This document shows positions 22,801 to 33,659 of a stretch of DNA of 64,000 bases, piece after piece. The notes under the pieces were generated by a model, which was given only the letters and a program-made list of their open reading frames with translations, did not search any database and had not been told where the DNA came from. The translations under genes and the position numbers were made by a program. Each line of letters opens with the position of its first letter. The first letter of the stretch is position 1. This stretch comes from Macrocystis pyrifera. Lineage: Eukaryota > Sar > Phaeophyceae > Laminariales > Laminariaceae. The DNA is taken from the NCBI GenBank assembly GCA_031763025.1, contig JASSKH010000019.1, forward strand, positions 6,344,336-6,408,335, read 5' to 3'.

Positions 22801-25625
22801 TGCAAAACAGTTATGCAAGGCAGTACAGACAGTACAGTACAGGCATTACAGTACCGTGCCTACAGTACAGTATATAACGATGATGGAGGGCAATGCGGCA
22901 TACCTACGGTGGGAAGCCAGAACGTGGCTGTCCGTCGTTCAATACCTCACATACTGACATATACTATACAACTCGTTGGTTTCAGATGTATATAGCGCTT
23001 CGTGAAGTGTACACATTTTGTACCTTTGCATGTGACTCCGACGCCTCCCGGGGTCTGTGGCCAATTAGTACACTATCTCCCCCGCTGGCTTTAGTATACA
23101 GGGCGTGTTTGAAGCGAGGAGTCACAGAGAGGTTGACAGAGAAGGCGACTTGATTTTCTTATCGCCGATGACGCGTCTTACTGCAAGGTAACAGCGGCAT
23201 TGCGGAATATTATTGGAACATCGGCTTACCTCCCAGGCGTGGTCGGTCGCTTCGAAGGACAACTTCTCCGACTCACACTCGGACCCGAAGAGTTTCAAGT
23301 TGAACTTGGTTGCCTAGATCCGAAGAACGACAGGCACATGAAGTCGATACATTAATAAAGTATGTTACCATGATTGCAAAATATTGGGTTTGATAAATAT
23401 TTCGATCTCACAGCTTCGTTGTTTTAGTTTGTAGAAATGAGCATGAATCAATGCAGTGGGTTGTATCGGAAATCGCGGGTGGTGGTGATGATTTGCGTGC
23501 AATGGTCCCGAGCAATGCCGTACTAACTCAGTGGCCAAGGCCAAAAGGACGACAGCACTTTTTATATCAACGTACATGGTCATATGTTGTGAGCGATAGT
23601 ATCGCCAGAACGTACTACTATTATATTTCCGCGCTATCCCAGTGATCGGCTCTGGACAACATGCATAGCTTGATCTGCTACCCACTCCAATCTGCGAAAG
23701 ACGTTGCCAACACAAGGTTAGAGCGGACTCGGCATGCGCAGATTACAGGTATATGAAGTACTGCATCAACAGTGCGTGTCAATGCCAAAAAAAACAGCAG
23801 GCGCAGTGTACAAATACAGTATATTGCCACCAACGGTGCTTCTGGAGTACCCTATGAACAAGGGTTGCTTTATCATGTTCACGAGTTCCCCGCCGGCAAA
23901 GTCCGGCAAGTACAGGAGTTGCATCGCTAACGATATGTTGCGTCGTTTCCAAACACACCAGCACTCTTCTGTTTCATCGGGTCGATCGGGCGCGAGGTAC
24001 TGTTATGAATTCATTAAAATACAAATCCCATTCTCGCCTAAACCTAACAACGATAGCAGCGAGGTTTCACATCTTGTTGATAGTATCCACCGGTTTACCT
24101 CGACGAACGACCCGACATTGGCAGACAAGTTGATGGGGCTCTGGGATTTTTTGCCGCAGTCAGGGTAACCGATGTCCCAAGCGCTATCGTCAGATTGCAG
24201 AAAATCACGGGTTATTTGACACGCGACGGCGGAGCGGGCAGGATAATTTATAGGAGCCATGCATGTAGAGCGGAAGATACTGTTGCAGTAGTCGTTGCAG
24301 TAGGCAATTCAGCATGTGTTACGAAGTAGGTGATACAGTAAGTGTTTAGAGCAGGTGCTACAGTCAGTAGGCGCTACGGTAGGTGTTACAGTAGGTGTTA
24401 CAGTAGGAGCTACAGTAGGTGTTTCGGAAGGTGCTACAGTAGATACCTACAGGACCCATGCCACGGCGATAGAGGCGTAACTAAGGTTCATCAAGATTCA
24501 TCAATCTCATACCATGATATGCTCTGTGACAGGGCCCCCAATCCATTAACCGAGTTCCAGAAGCACTGCACCATGATATTAACAGAAACCCGTCAAAGAC
24601 CCCCCCACTGGCTAGGCTTGTATACGAGAACAAACGTAAGTGTGTGAAGCACAAAGGGATGGTGTTTCAGCGCTACTACTGGGTAGTTCTTCGATGCAGG
24701 AAGCACAACCGTCCGCCACAACCGTCAATCACAACCGTTAGTCACATATATTGAGGGCCCAAACATTCAATATTCCCGACCCACAGGTGACGTGGCATGT
24801 GACGTTTGGATATGCTCAAAATGTGTTTGTTCTCGTCCACCTGATACGTGGATATACTCAAATTATGTTTGTTTCTTGTCCATTTCGTTCTCTATTTCAT
24901 GGAATGTCTATGTCGTGCCTGTGGTATCCAGTATGATGACATGGCATTGAATTGCCCACTGTGCTTACTGCACGTGGCGTAGCTTTGTGACCACAGAACT
25001 TGTATCTCTTCTAGGATTGAAGAATCGGCACGGACACTGATTGTGCTGGTCAAAGGGTAGAAGGAACGGTTTAATGTGAAGAACACACACACATACCTGA
25101 GATTTCGCGCTCTATGTGACTATCTAACCGCACCGGTCAGCTTTGCTGGAACACCCTGCTGAAACTCAACGCTCATTAAAATCTGAGCGCGCTCGTCGTG
25201 TAAAAGTTTATTCCGTGCATGTAGGTGCGTGAGCCGGCGCCCAGGAGGGTCCGTATGAAGGTCAGTTAGAGTAGTTACTGTACGGCGGGGCCAAAGCAGT
25301 GCGTGATTGAACCCCAGCAGTGCAAAAGAGAAGCAAGGAAACCGTTGTTAGACTCGGGGGGCGTCTATACTCGTAGATGCGCGCCCTGAAGAGGTGTTCA
25401 CCATGTGAACTTGATCAATTCGTGTAGAAACCTTGTCATTCCTGTTTGATACATGTGCATGGGCAGTTCCTAAGATATATATAATGGCATGCTGTTTGCT
25501 GGTACTTCCTGTAACGTGTACCTCGGACCGTACGGCTCTTCTCCCTCGTAGGAGCGGCGGTAGGTCCAGCCAGCAGTGGAGGATACCTCTGGAAGCGGAA
25601 CGGCAGCCGAAACAGGGAAACCCAT
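19843..25625 (-). CDS. alpha-type carbonic anhydrase, 8 recognised exons
   Basis: The product interconverts CO2 and bicarbonate with a zinc-bound hydroxide. Exons on the minus strand: 25588-25522 (or from an ATG at 25625), 24183-24099, 23313-23230, 22751-22650, 22203-22075, 21804-21670, 21086-20991 and 19911-19843, all with GT-AG borders. The first junction is phase 2 and the rest phase 0; the sum is 804 nt from 25625, an uninterrupted frame of 267 residues. Motifs in order: WTYRRSYEGEEPYGP, CGKKSQSPINL, QMHLHSPSEH (two zinc His), GEIHLVH (third zinc His), HYMGSLTTPPCSE, NTNRPAQALNGRTV. The Cys of PDCG and the Cys of TTPPC match the conserved alpha-CA disulfide; a second Cys pair (SECES, SECEK) may form another. 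Such enzymes usually carry a targeting peptide. The ATG at 25625 gives only a weak one, and a strong acceptor at 25589 suggests an unseen upstream exon, so the start is uncertain. Confidence 0.92.
20667..20932 (+). mobile_element. family A TIR element, copy 2 (in last CA intron)
   Basis: AGAGGCGTTCTACGGGAGAGG at the left and the reverse complement of ATCGTAGAATGCCTCG at the right form the inverted ends. The interior aligns with copy 1 at 7.1-7.4 kb. It lies wholly within the last intron of the carbonic anhydrase gene (20990-19912), antisense to the gene, so it is tolerated in the transcript. There is no coding capacity. Confidence 0.65.
22755..22880. repeat. ACAGTA-rich simple repeat in CA intron 3
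   Basis: Imperfect repetition of ACAGTAC and GGCAGTACAG-like words. It begins a few bases upstream (gene sense) of the carbonic anhydrase exon 4 acceptor (22751), so its complement, rich in TACTGT, forms the pyrimidine-containing region before the splice site. Confidence 0.75.
24285..24455. repeat. 12-bp minisatellite (GGTGYTACAGTA) in CA intron 1
   Basis: About a dozen imperfect copies of GGTGTTACAGTA or GGTGCTACAGTA, interrupted by variants such as GGAGCTACAGTA. It lies in the first recognised intron (25521-24184) of the carbonic anhydrase gene. The core TACAGTA is shared with the repeat in intron 3. Confidence 0.8.
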
Positions 25626-28600
25626 TGGAGCACGGTTTTAGCATGAAGGGCGTTTTCGTGTATACCTGGTTCTAATGTTTCTATCGATCTACATAGCTCT
25701 CGACCACGTTTCGACCCAACCAGATCATCAGACACTACTGTAACTACATGTGTTTCGTCCACAAAATCATTGCTGCGGCTCTTTCAGGGCCAGATATGTA
25801 CAGTAACGCGAAACGAGGATATCTTGTCATGTCTACTTCGCTGTTTGGAGGCACACGCTTCGCTACCAAAGGCAGGCCTTGATATATACGTGCCCGAAGG
25901 AACGGGCACGGTATGCACACGATATTATCTTCAGCGTACCAGGTTTGGCCTTTTTCGGTTTTCCACCCTACCCATGTCCGTGGGCATAACGTATCATCCA
26001 GGTTTCCGGTGGGATATTCGAACGTAAGCGGTGTCCAGGGCGATTTCATGAGCCAGAGACGAACAACAACGGCAGCAAACGATGAACGCATGCGCGAGGG
26101 CTCCATTAAAAACGCCACACGTACGAACAATGAACACGCAGGTAGCATTGCTGGTTGTACGAAAAGTATGGACTAAAACAACAGTCACAATTTCAGAGCA
26201 AATACAAGCAATTCCTTTGATGGCAACAGCAACATATCTATTTAATTCGATGTCATCCAGGCTGCCGGCAGGATGACTCTAGCACCAATATCTACCGTAG
26301 ACACGTGTGGAATAGCAGCAGTGCATCGGCGACCACCGCGACAGCCAGACCACCGACGCATCCACTCAACCAGAGGTTGAGTGAACGGCTGGATATATCT
26401 GTGCTTTGGGCATTCCAAAATACGTACCAGTACTCGTAGTCAGTTTTTGCGGACTTCATTTAATTGTACTTGCCTCCACAAAGCGCTCATTCGTGCCACT
26501 CCCTCCCTGTAGACAGCCGGTTGTCACAAATAGCTGTTATGCCAGATATATGGTTGGTACACTATTAATAATACAGTGGTGATGTAGTACTGTAAACTGT
26601 AGTATTTGATATCAAACGCAATTGTCCGTACTCAACCTCGGTCGCTATTTAGCAGAAATGTGTACAGCAGTATGGTTAATATGCACAAATGAGGGTACCT
26701 TTTTTGCGGCCACCAGTCCTGGGAAGCTTGGCAGGAGAAGAGAATACAAGAGCACCTTGGCCATTGTCCCGATAGCTGAGGGTGCCATCTCGTGTCTGTC
26801 GTGTTAACGATCTGTGAGATGGACAGAAATAAACGACGAACGGGCGGAAGAAGGTGCAAGTAGGAGCTATGAAGAAGGGAAAACGATATATGTGTTGGTT
26901 CAGAGCTACAGAAGAAGGAATATGACTGGGGTATATTCGATTCAAGTTAGAATCGAACATGTATGATGCATTGTCGAAGGGCAAAATTAATGATAATAAA
27001 CAGGCGGACTATAACAATGGGGCGAAAGTATTGACGATTTGCTGTGAGTGCAAGGGGTATAAAACTTGCAAATCGTGAAATGCATCCACATATTGCAGGC
27101 GTGTTTTACTTGTAGAGCATGCCGCTTATTGTTCCACCAGGTTCTGGGCCTTGATCTCAGGGCAGTTACAATTTGTTCAACTTGTAAGTCCTACTGTAAT
27201 TCTCAACACAGTGGCAGTGATGAATGCCTTCGACCGCCGCAAAACAGCGATATTTCGGGCGTTGCAAGGAAAACCGGTCATCATTCTTGCCATATCGTAT
27301 CTAAAATACATAGCACCAACCAGGCCACGAAGCAAATCGTACCAACAATATTGAAACTGAACCGGACCCAATCAAACAGACTAGAACAGGGCAAGACCGA
27401 ACCGAACCTAACCTAACCAAATCGGACCGAACAAAGGGCATAGGACTGAAGCGACCCGAACAGAACCGAACCGAAATTCAGGCACCCCGACCGAACACAG
27501 ACAACTTGGTTAATAAAATGAAAGGTAGTAAGAAATGCGCAGTGCATCACATTGACATGTAACCGAGCATGATCGTCGTGGCACGCAGTGAGCACACTGA
27601 TATAGGTACTGTTACACAAACTGCATCGTTGGAATGAAGGGCACAGAATAGGAGACTGACATACTCATTATGTGCAAGTGCTTAACACAGAAACAAGAAC
27701 TTCGACCACAGTATATTGGGCAGAGTGTCAAACGCACCTATTAATAGTATAAAACCAATGCAGGCTGCGCCAGCGTCTCTGCTTCCAACTCTAAAAAACC
27801 GCAATCTCACATCATCAGCACGATCGGTGTCGTGTCCCGCAAGAACCTGCCCTGTGCTAATAGATTTTTAATCATACCAGGTACCTGGTATCGCGAGGTC
27901 AATTTCGTAGCGCTTTTTTCGGGGGCGAACGGAATATAGGCCACGAACAGGAAACATCCAGATCAGAACACGAAGCTCACTATTGAAGGATGTCAAGAAA
28001 ATTAGAACAAGAAATCACACCCGGCGCTGGACGTCAAACGAGATCCTGTATAACAGCCTATTCTATGCTCTAGGTTGCTCAGGGATGGAGTCACATCTGA
28101 TTACTCGCATAGAGCTTGCTCATATTAGCTGATGTATTTGTCAGGGATCCTACCTGGTTACTAGGGTCGTACCACACACAGATCTTCCGTATAGATATAC
28201 TCGTCACCATCTCCTCCCCGACTCTACAGTACATAGTTCACGAACACTCGTGAGATTGCTCCTACCGCTTATTATTTGGTCGGTCCCCTCTTCTATCTGT
28301 ACCTGTCCGTGTCGTGTGACGCGAGCCGTTCTCGCTTTAGTTATTTGTGAGCTGGAGTACTTGGGGAGGCGCAGAAGCTGCGAATCAGGACGAAATCACC
28401 AGATAGAGTAGTCACTGTGCCGGAACTGGATTGCCCCTGTTGGCGGGATGCAGAACTTCCTAGTCGAGGCTACCGGTTAGGTGTGGTGTGGCGCGATTGT
28501 GTGGTGCTGCGATGGGAATCCGCGTAAGAGGGGACAATAAGAGGTACTAGACTATTGGCAACTGCGGGTGTCACCTTCATATCAAGGCGTCAGGAATTAT

Positions 28601-28700
28601 GCAACAGCAAGAAATGTTGGCGGGCGTAGGTTTTCTACTTCTAGTTCGTTATTCGTAATTCATTTGTGGTTTGGTTAAATACTCTCACCAGGCCACCATG
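25626..28700. other. no firm gene; 5' flank of carbonic anhydrase gene
   Basis: The minus-strand side should hold the missing N-terminal exon and promoter of the carbonic anhydrase gene. A minus frame at 25744-26148 has an internal Met followed by RSSFAAVVVRLWL, which could be a targeting peptide, but its splice phase does not fit the next exon, so it is not adopted. From 27400 to 27480 there is a run of GACCGAAC-like words. At 27874-27891 there is an 18-bp perfect palindrome, ATACCAGGTACCTGGTAT. Confidence 0.5.
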
Positions 28701-30150
28701 TCACCACATACTAATACATGCACCCGACTGAGAACAACATTCATATTATTCAGTACCTGAAATCACATACTACTAATATTTCAGTAGCCTATACGAGTAT
28801 TTTCACACAGTACAGCAGGGGTCCACGAGAAACGAAATACGACACACCCCACGACCCATTTAGTTTGTGGTGCTACGGCAGGAGCAGCACAACGTTGTTC
28901 CCCTACGAAGATTACATCACTCGGACGAGTGGCTCTTCAACTTACTCCATGTTGGATGATAATATAATCTGTTATTGCGGAGCAACAAACAGCTCTCCGC
29001 CGATGAATATCGCGAAACGAAAAAGATTATAGACTCAAGAGTTCCAACATATAAGATGGTCACTCGGCCGAGTGGCTCTCATCTCGCATCGACTGTGTAT
29101 CCCGGACAAGGAAGCGCTTCATGTACCGCAGTTGTTGCGAGACGCAGACAAGGGAGGAAACTACTGAAATGGAGGAAAATACAATCATCCAAAAAAACTC
29201 GTTTTTCGTCATTTCGTTCACAAATCCCCACTCGCTGATTGGTTCTTCAATGTGACACTGGGAAAAGAGTATAAGTCGTGTTCATTCTGTTCTTGTCATG
29301 CATATGTCCTTGAATACAGCGCTGCTGTAGTAATAGGTACGTTCTGTATATGGTATATATTGTAATACTCTAATAAAAAACTAAAGCAGCGATCTCAGCA
29401 ACCAGGTGGTTGGGTGGGCCGAACAGCTCGACCTTTGACAGGAAAGGCGCCTGCAATGAACGCATTTCCAAGTAATCTCAGTGACCATGCAGGGCACGAT
29501 TTCAGGCCGGGTACACCGGTACGAACTTACACTGAGCGATGGTCAGGCTGATACGGGATCCTGGGGTACTAGTGCTGCCAATGACGTAGGGGTGGACTAT
29601 TGACGTTACGATGAACGATAGGGCTGCGAAGTCGATTAGCCGACTAGGGTCGGTGAGCATGCTGGTTTAAGTTTCGCCTGAGCACGCTTCATTTTACACA
29701 AGAAAAGCGCAATAGATAGGTGTTGTATTTTTATTGTACTCACCTAAGTAAGTTTGAGCGAAAACAAAAAGGCTTCAGTTAACACATGAAAACACAAAAC
29801 GAGAAGTACAAAAAATGTCGTTACCTACTCCGAACTGAAAAACCGTTACAGCAATTGGTTCATTCGCAATATTCGCTGGCGGGGATCGCGAACTCATCAC
29901 CCAGCTAAGTACATACAGTATTCAACAGTTAAACAGCATCGGTTCGTGAATTATTCCATGAATATAACCTATTGAGTTGTTATATTGTTTTCCATCCCAT
30001 TCATATATTCGCCCTTCTTGCTCCCTCTCCCTCCCAGTCGTATAGCGCCTCCCTCTCGGTCGTAACCCCTCCCTCCCAGTCCTAACTTAGAGCTAGGTTC
30101 ACTTAGTAGGTCCTTCTCCCCCCTTGTCAGTACGGTACGTGCCTGCCTTG
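28701..30150. other. no firm gene
   Basis: A 104-codon frame (28718-29032) overlaps an 87-codon frame (28975-29238), both without a family motif. Two 14-bp palindromes of the form CACTCGGNCGAGTG lie at 28918-28931 and 29061-29074. A CCTCCC-rich stretch lies at 30020-30085. Confidence 0.5.
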
Positions 30151-30289
30151 CATTTTTATCACGAGACACTCACTTGACTTCTGGGTTTCTCCTTCCTTCT
30201 CGTTCTACACCAAAAACAAATACCTCGCTACAGTACAAGAAACCCAACATCCGAGTGACCGGAACCATATTAGTTTCATTTTCAAACTT

Positions 30290-32210
30290 CAGCGACGAGG
30301 TCCGCCTCGAAGGAGGACACGACAAGAGTCAAGTGCTCTCGCTTTGGCACACCCATGGGAGTGCACCAAGGAGCTCACATCTGCCCTGGTAATTTTTGAG
30401 TCGATGGAAACGTTCGGAACAAGAGCAGACAAACGAAACGTCCTAAAACCAAAAAGCGGCAGACGTGATTCCAGCGTCTTTGTTGTCGGGAGCTTCGGCA
30501 ATATCATATCAGCTTTTTTTGTGGGCAGTGCAGCACAGGTGGGGTACCCGTAGCCTGCAGCGATTCATGTTGAAAAGCTTTATTTCCATATTAAAACCTT
30601 CTTGCTACAGTTACGGAACCCAAAAGGTGGGATAGTCGGCACCCTCCGTCTCAAGATTGAGTACGGCAATAGTCCGACTCGAAACTACAGTGGTTGGGGG
30701 CTCAAATCGTGCCGACTCACACCAGCTCTAGTATTTTGCTTGTCAGACTTCAAATTGACCCATTAATAGAAGAACGCACGTGGTATACTCATGGTACTCT
30801 GGCGGTAAGGCCACGACTCCGCCCGTGGCGCCCATCGTGCATATAAGTACGTGCGCCATTGTAGTACTCGTCGTATGCTGCGATGAACCATTTGGCACGG
30901 ATAGTAAGGACCACCGTGCGAGGCGTAATTGACCCGGGGGAGTGTCCTATGTGGTCCCCGGGATGTTGGAATTGTACATGTATGGAATTATTTATTTTCT
31001 GGTATGGGGTCTTATCATCGTCGGGTGCGGCGAGGCATAGATCATGTATCCTAGCTACAACCAGCCACAGCGTGGTGTTGGGGTTTCCCCATGATGCTGG
31101 GCGGTACGACCCGTGCGATGTTCGTTTTTGTCCCCGGGTTGTTGAAATTGAAAGTGTTTTTGGAAGGGTTTCTGGTCTAGTGCCTCCGGGTGGGGCGGAA
31201 CCCCGACGTTGTCCAGATGGGAATCTCTCGCCGCCCGCTGGGTCCATGCCGCGCCCCAACCTAATCGTAGATCAGCCAGTCGGGTTGAGGTTCCCACACC
31301 TTGCGGGGCGCAATCGACCCGGGGGGTGTCTGGTTATGTCCCCGGAGTGTTGGGGTTGTAGATATACAGAAGGATTTAAGATCTGGGGATGTGAACTTGC
31401 CATTATCGGGTGCACCAAGGAGCTCATATCTGCCCCGCCAAAGTTTGGCTCGATGGAAACGTTCGGAGCTGGAGCAAAAAAACTAAAAGTCCTCGAAAAA
31501 AACGGCGGCACTCGTGAATCCATTGTCTTTGTTGTCGGGACGTTTGGCAGTACCATTTTTTTTGTGGGCAGTGTAACACAGGTGGTTGCCCCGAGGGGGA
31601 CCTCTCGCCCCGCACGGGATCCATAAGCCCCAGACTATTTTCAGCAATCGGTCGATGGCAGTAGGGTTTTCACACCTTGCGCGACTATATCCATCGGAGG
31701 AGCTCCGCTTTCGGCCCTAGGTTGTTGGAGTTGTACATGTATGGGTGGATTTCTGACCGGGGAGTGGAACCTTGTCCTCCCCGGGTGCGGCGGAACCTCG
31801 ACATTGTCAAGGAGGGCAACTCTTACCGCGCGCTGACTCTATGAGCCCCAGCTAAACAAACAATCAGCGAGAAGGGTTGGCGTTTACACACCTTGTCGGG
31901 AGATATCGACCCAGGGGATATCCGTTTTGTTTCTTGGGTTGTTAGAGTTCTACACGTATAAAAGGATTTAGAATCCAGCGATGAGACTCCATCGTCGACG
32001 GGTATCACTGGCTGCATGAGGCGATCACTGATCGGCAACTGGGGTTGAGTTCCACATCGTGCGGGGCGGTGTCGACCCGGGGGATCGCCGTTTGAGTCTC
32101 CGGTTGGTCGGAGATGTAGAGATTTGAAGGGATTTCTGATCCGGGCATGGGGCCTTGTCTTCCTCCGCCTTGGCGCAGTCTCGATGCAATTCAGCTCCCA
32201 TATTTTAGAC
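30290..32210 (+). repeat. degenerate tandem repeat (170-220 bp units) with duplicated segment
   Basis: Units are anchored by GACCCGGGGG-like sequence followed about 25 bp later by TTGTACATGTATGG or a variant, near 30930, 31110, 31316, 31690, 31910 and 32075. Within it, 30350-30555 and 31405-31600 are a diverged pair: both encode CTKEL, SMETFG, VFVVG and FFVGS in the plus frame. The 247-codon frame 30883-31626 spans several units and is largely repeat-derived. Function is unknown; it may be the fossil of a mobile element. Confidence 0.6.
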
Positions 32211-32454
32211 AAAGCCAGCGGCCTCTGGCGTGGATTTAACCCACCAGTCAGCTGCTAAAAATGTACTTCAATAATGAAAGTCAACAGCTAGGCTGGCTAG
32301 AGGGTTGCGAGAACTGTAGCGTGCCATGGGCACGGCTCGATGCGGCATGGGAGCCGGTGTTCTGCTGGTGGTGGCACCCCAGTAGTAGTTGCAACCACGG
32401 CTATGGCACCCAGCCTCCCTACCCACGGGGCGAGGCGGGCGCTAGATCAAGCTA

Positions 32455-32520
32455 CCTACTTACATACAGAAAGGCATACATAGACAGATAGACAGTCAGG
32501 CAGGCAGAACAGACAGAAGC
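32455..32520. repeat. GACA/CAGG-type simple repeat
   Basis: A short run of ACAGATAGACAGTCAGGCAG-like words with no coding meaning. Confidence 0.6.
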
Positions 32521-32768
32521 ATTTATGAATAAGTGTATACCAGGTACGAGATTAATTTAGGGCTGGGCCCTGGTCCTGTATGTACTGCCAGCACTACTGT
32601 TATGGCTGAGGGGGCTGCCAGGGTGTCAGTACTTTGACTATTTACGCACGCCCTACAATAACGCCTCACTAAACAGCGGAAACCAATTCACGGTGTAAAG
32701 AGCAGAGAGGGCACGCAGAACAGCTAGAGGGGAGAGAGAGGGAAACGGGGAGGGAGACCGTGAGCACG

Positions 32769-32915
32769 ATGAACGAAGCCGCGTCAACCACTGATGGCTT
32801 GGCCTGTGTGGATCCTGATGGTACACCTGGAGCCGAGCCCTTGGTGGAGTCGAGCCCCGCCATCGCTGCTGCTGCGACTGCTGCCGCTGCTGGTTTGGAT
32901 GGATGCTGTATCATC
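32769..32915 (+). CDS. possible 5' coding exon, unknown protein
   Basis: From an ATG at 32769 the frame gives a short acidic, Ala-rich N-terminus (MNEAASTTDGLACVDPDG, then repeated Ala). It follows a GAGAGA-rich stretch that could be a 5' UTR. The frame stays open to 33209, but after about 50 codons its composition changes and becomes AT-rich, which may mean an intron begins near there. No domain is recognised and no continuation was found. It may equally be a chance frame. Confidence 0.25.
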
Positions 32916-33197
32916 GCGAAGGAGAATCTGAATAAACATCATGTTTGGAACAATATAAAAGAATATGTACGTGAATATTCACCTCTCGCCGCGATTGCGC
33001 AAACTGCAGCGATTCGGTATTGCCCACTTCAAACATGTTTTCGAACCCGTGTCCCACCTTTCAATGGTATCTACGCTGCGTGCTGCAGTGTGCCGTATTT
33101 CCGCACACTCCTGTCCATCATACGCTTCGCTCGCTTTTGCTCTTTTTTATTCATTGTCAATCCACCACCAAATTGCATTTTACAAATTTATGCAATA

Positions 33198-33252
33198 CGT
33201 CAGCTGTGAGTTCGACTGATTAAATAGGTGACACTCAACTTTGCAAGCTGCG
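33198..33252. repeat. dispersed repeat R, copy 1
   Basis: The 55-bp stretch starting CGTCAGCTGTGAGTTCGAC is about 90% identical to 47291-47344, and its first half resembles the two units at 42.9 and 43.1 kb. Nothing is known of its nature. Confidence 0.6.
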
Positions 33253-33303
33253 TAATATGTCTCGTCTATATTCCATTTTTACCGAGTTTTGAAATGGTCC
33301 AAA

Positions 33304-33659
33304 AGACGTGTTCTACGATAGAGGTATTACGGGGGTCCATAGTTAATAGGACCTATTGTATACATAAAAACCTATATATTTACCTATTTTTACTAACAAA
33401 ATTTGGTCCCGTTAACTATGGTCCCCCGTAATAGCACATTTCCGCTAACGTGTTTTCTGCATGATGGGGCTCCTTGACCCAAAATCGTCGGAATGCCAAT
33501 CTTGTTTCGAAAAACGAAGTTTTCGCATACTTGGGCTATGGGATTATTCATCGGGATGCAATTTGATTTTTGCTGAAGTCAGTATTCGGGTGAGGTATGG
33601 AGCTCCTAAAGCGAGGGACCTCAGAAAATATAGAGTGAATCTCTATCGTAGAACGCTTC
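33304..33659 (+). mobile_element. family A TIR element, copy 3 (interrupted)
   Basis: The ends are GACGTGTTCTACGATAGAG and, at the right, CTCTATCGTAGAACGCTTC, a near-perfect 15-bp inverted repeat. A 105-bp family B MITE sits 22 bp inside the left end. Subtracting it and one TA leaves about 249 bp, the same size as copies 1 and 2. A 137-codon frame beginning at 33461 starts in its right part and is not a gene. Confidence 0.7.
33327..33431. mobile_element. family B MITE, copy 1 (105 bp, TA target)
   Basis: The ends are TTACGGGGGTCCATAG and CTATGGTCCCCCGTAA, with about 27 bp of terminal inverted repeat. TA flanks both sides (33325-33326 and 33432-33433). It is inserted in a family A element whose intact copies read GAGGTATCACA at this point. 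It is in inverted orientation relative to the copy at 51957. The TA duplication and size suggest a Tc1/mariner-like MITE (inference). Confidence 0.85.

Noticed and set aside
25744..26148. Minus frame with an internal RSSFAAVVVRLWL as the missing carbonic anhydrase signal peptide exon.
   Set aside because: The only reasonable donor leaves phase 0, but the next exon needs phase 1.
30883..31626. 247-codon plus frame, the longest in its region.
   Set aside because: It runs across several tandem repeat units and keeps no overall domain; reported as repeat-derived.
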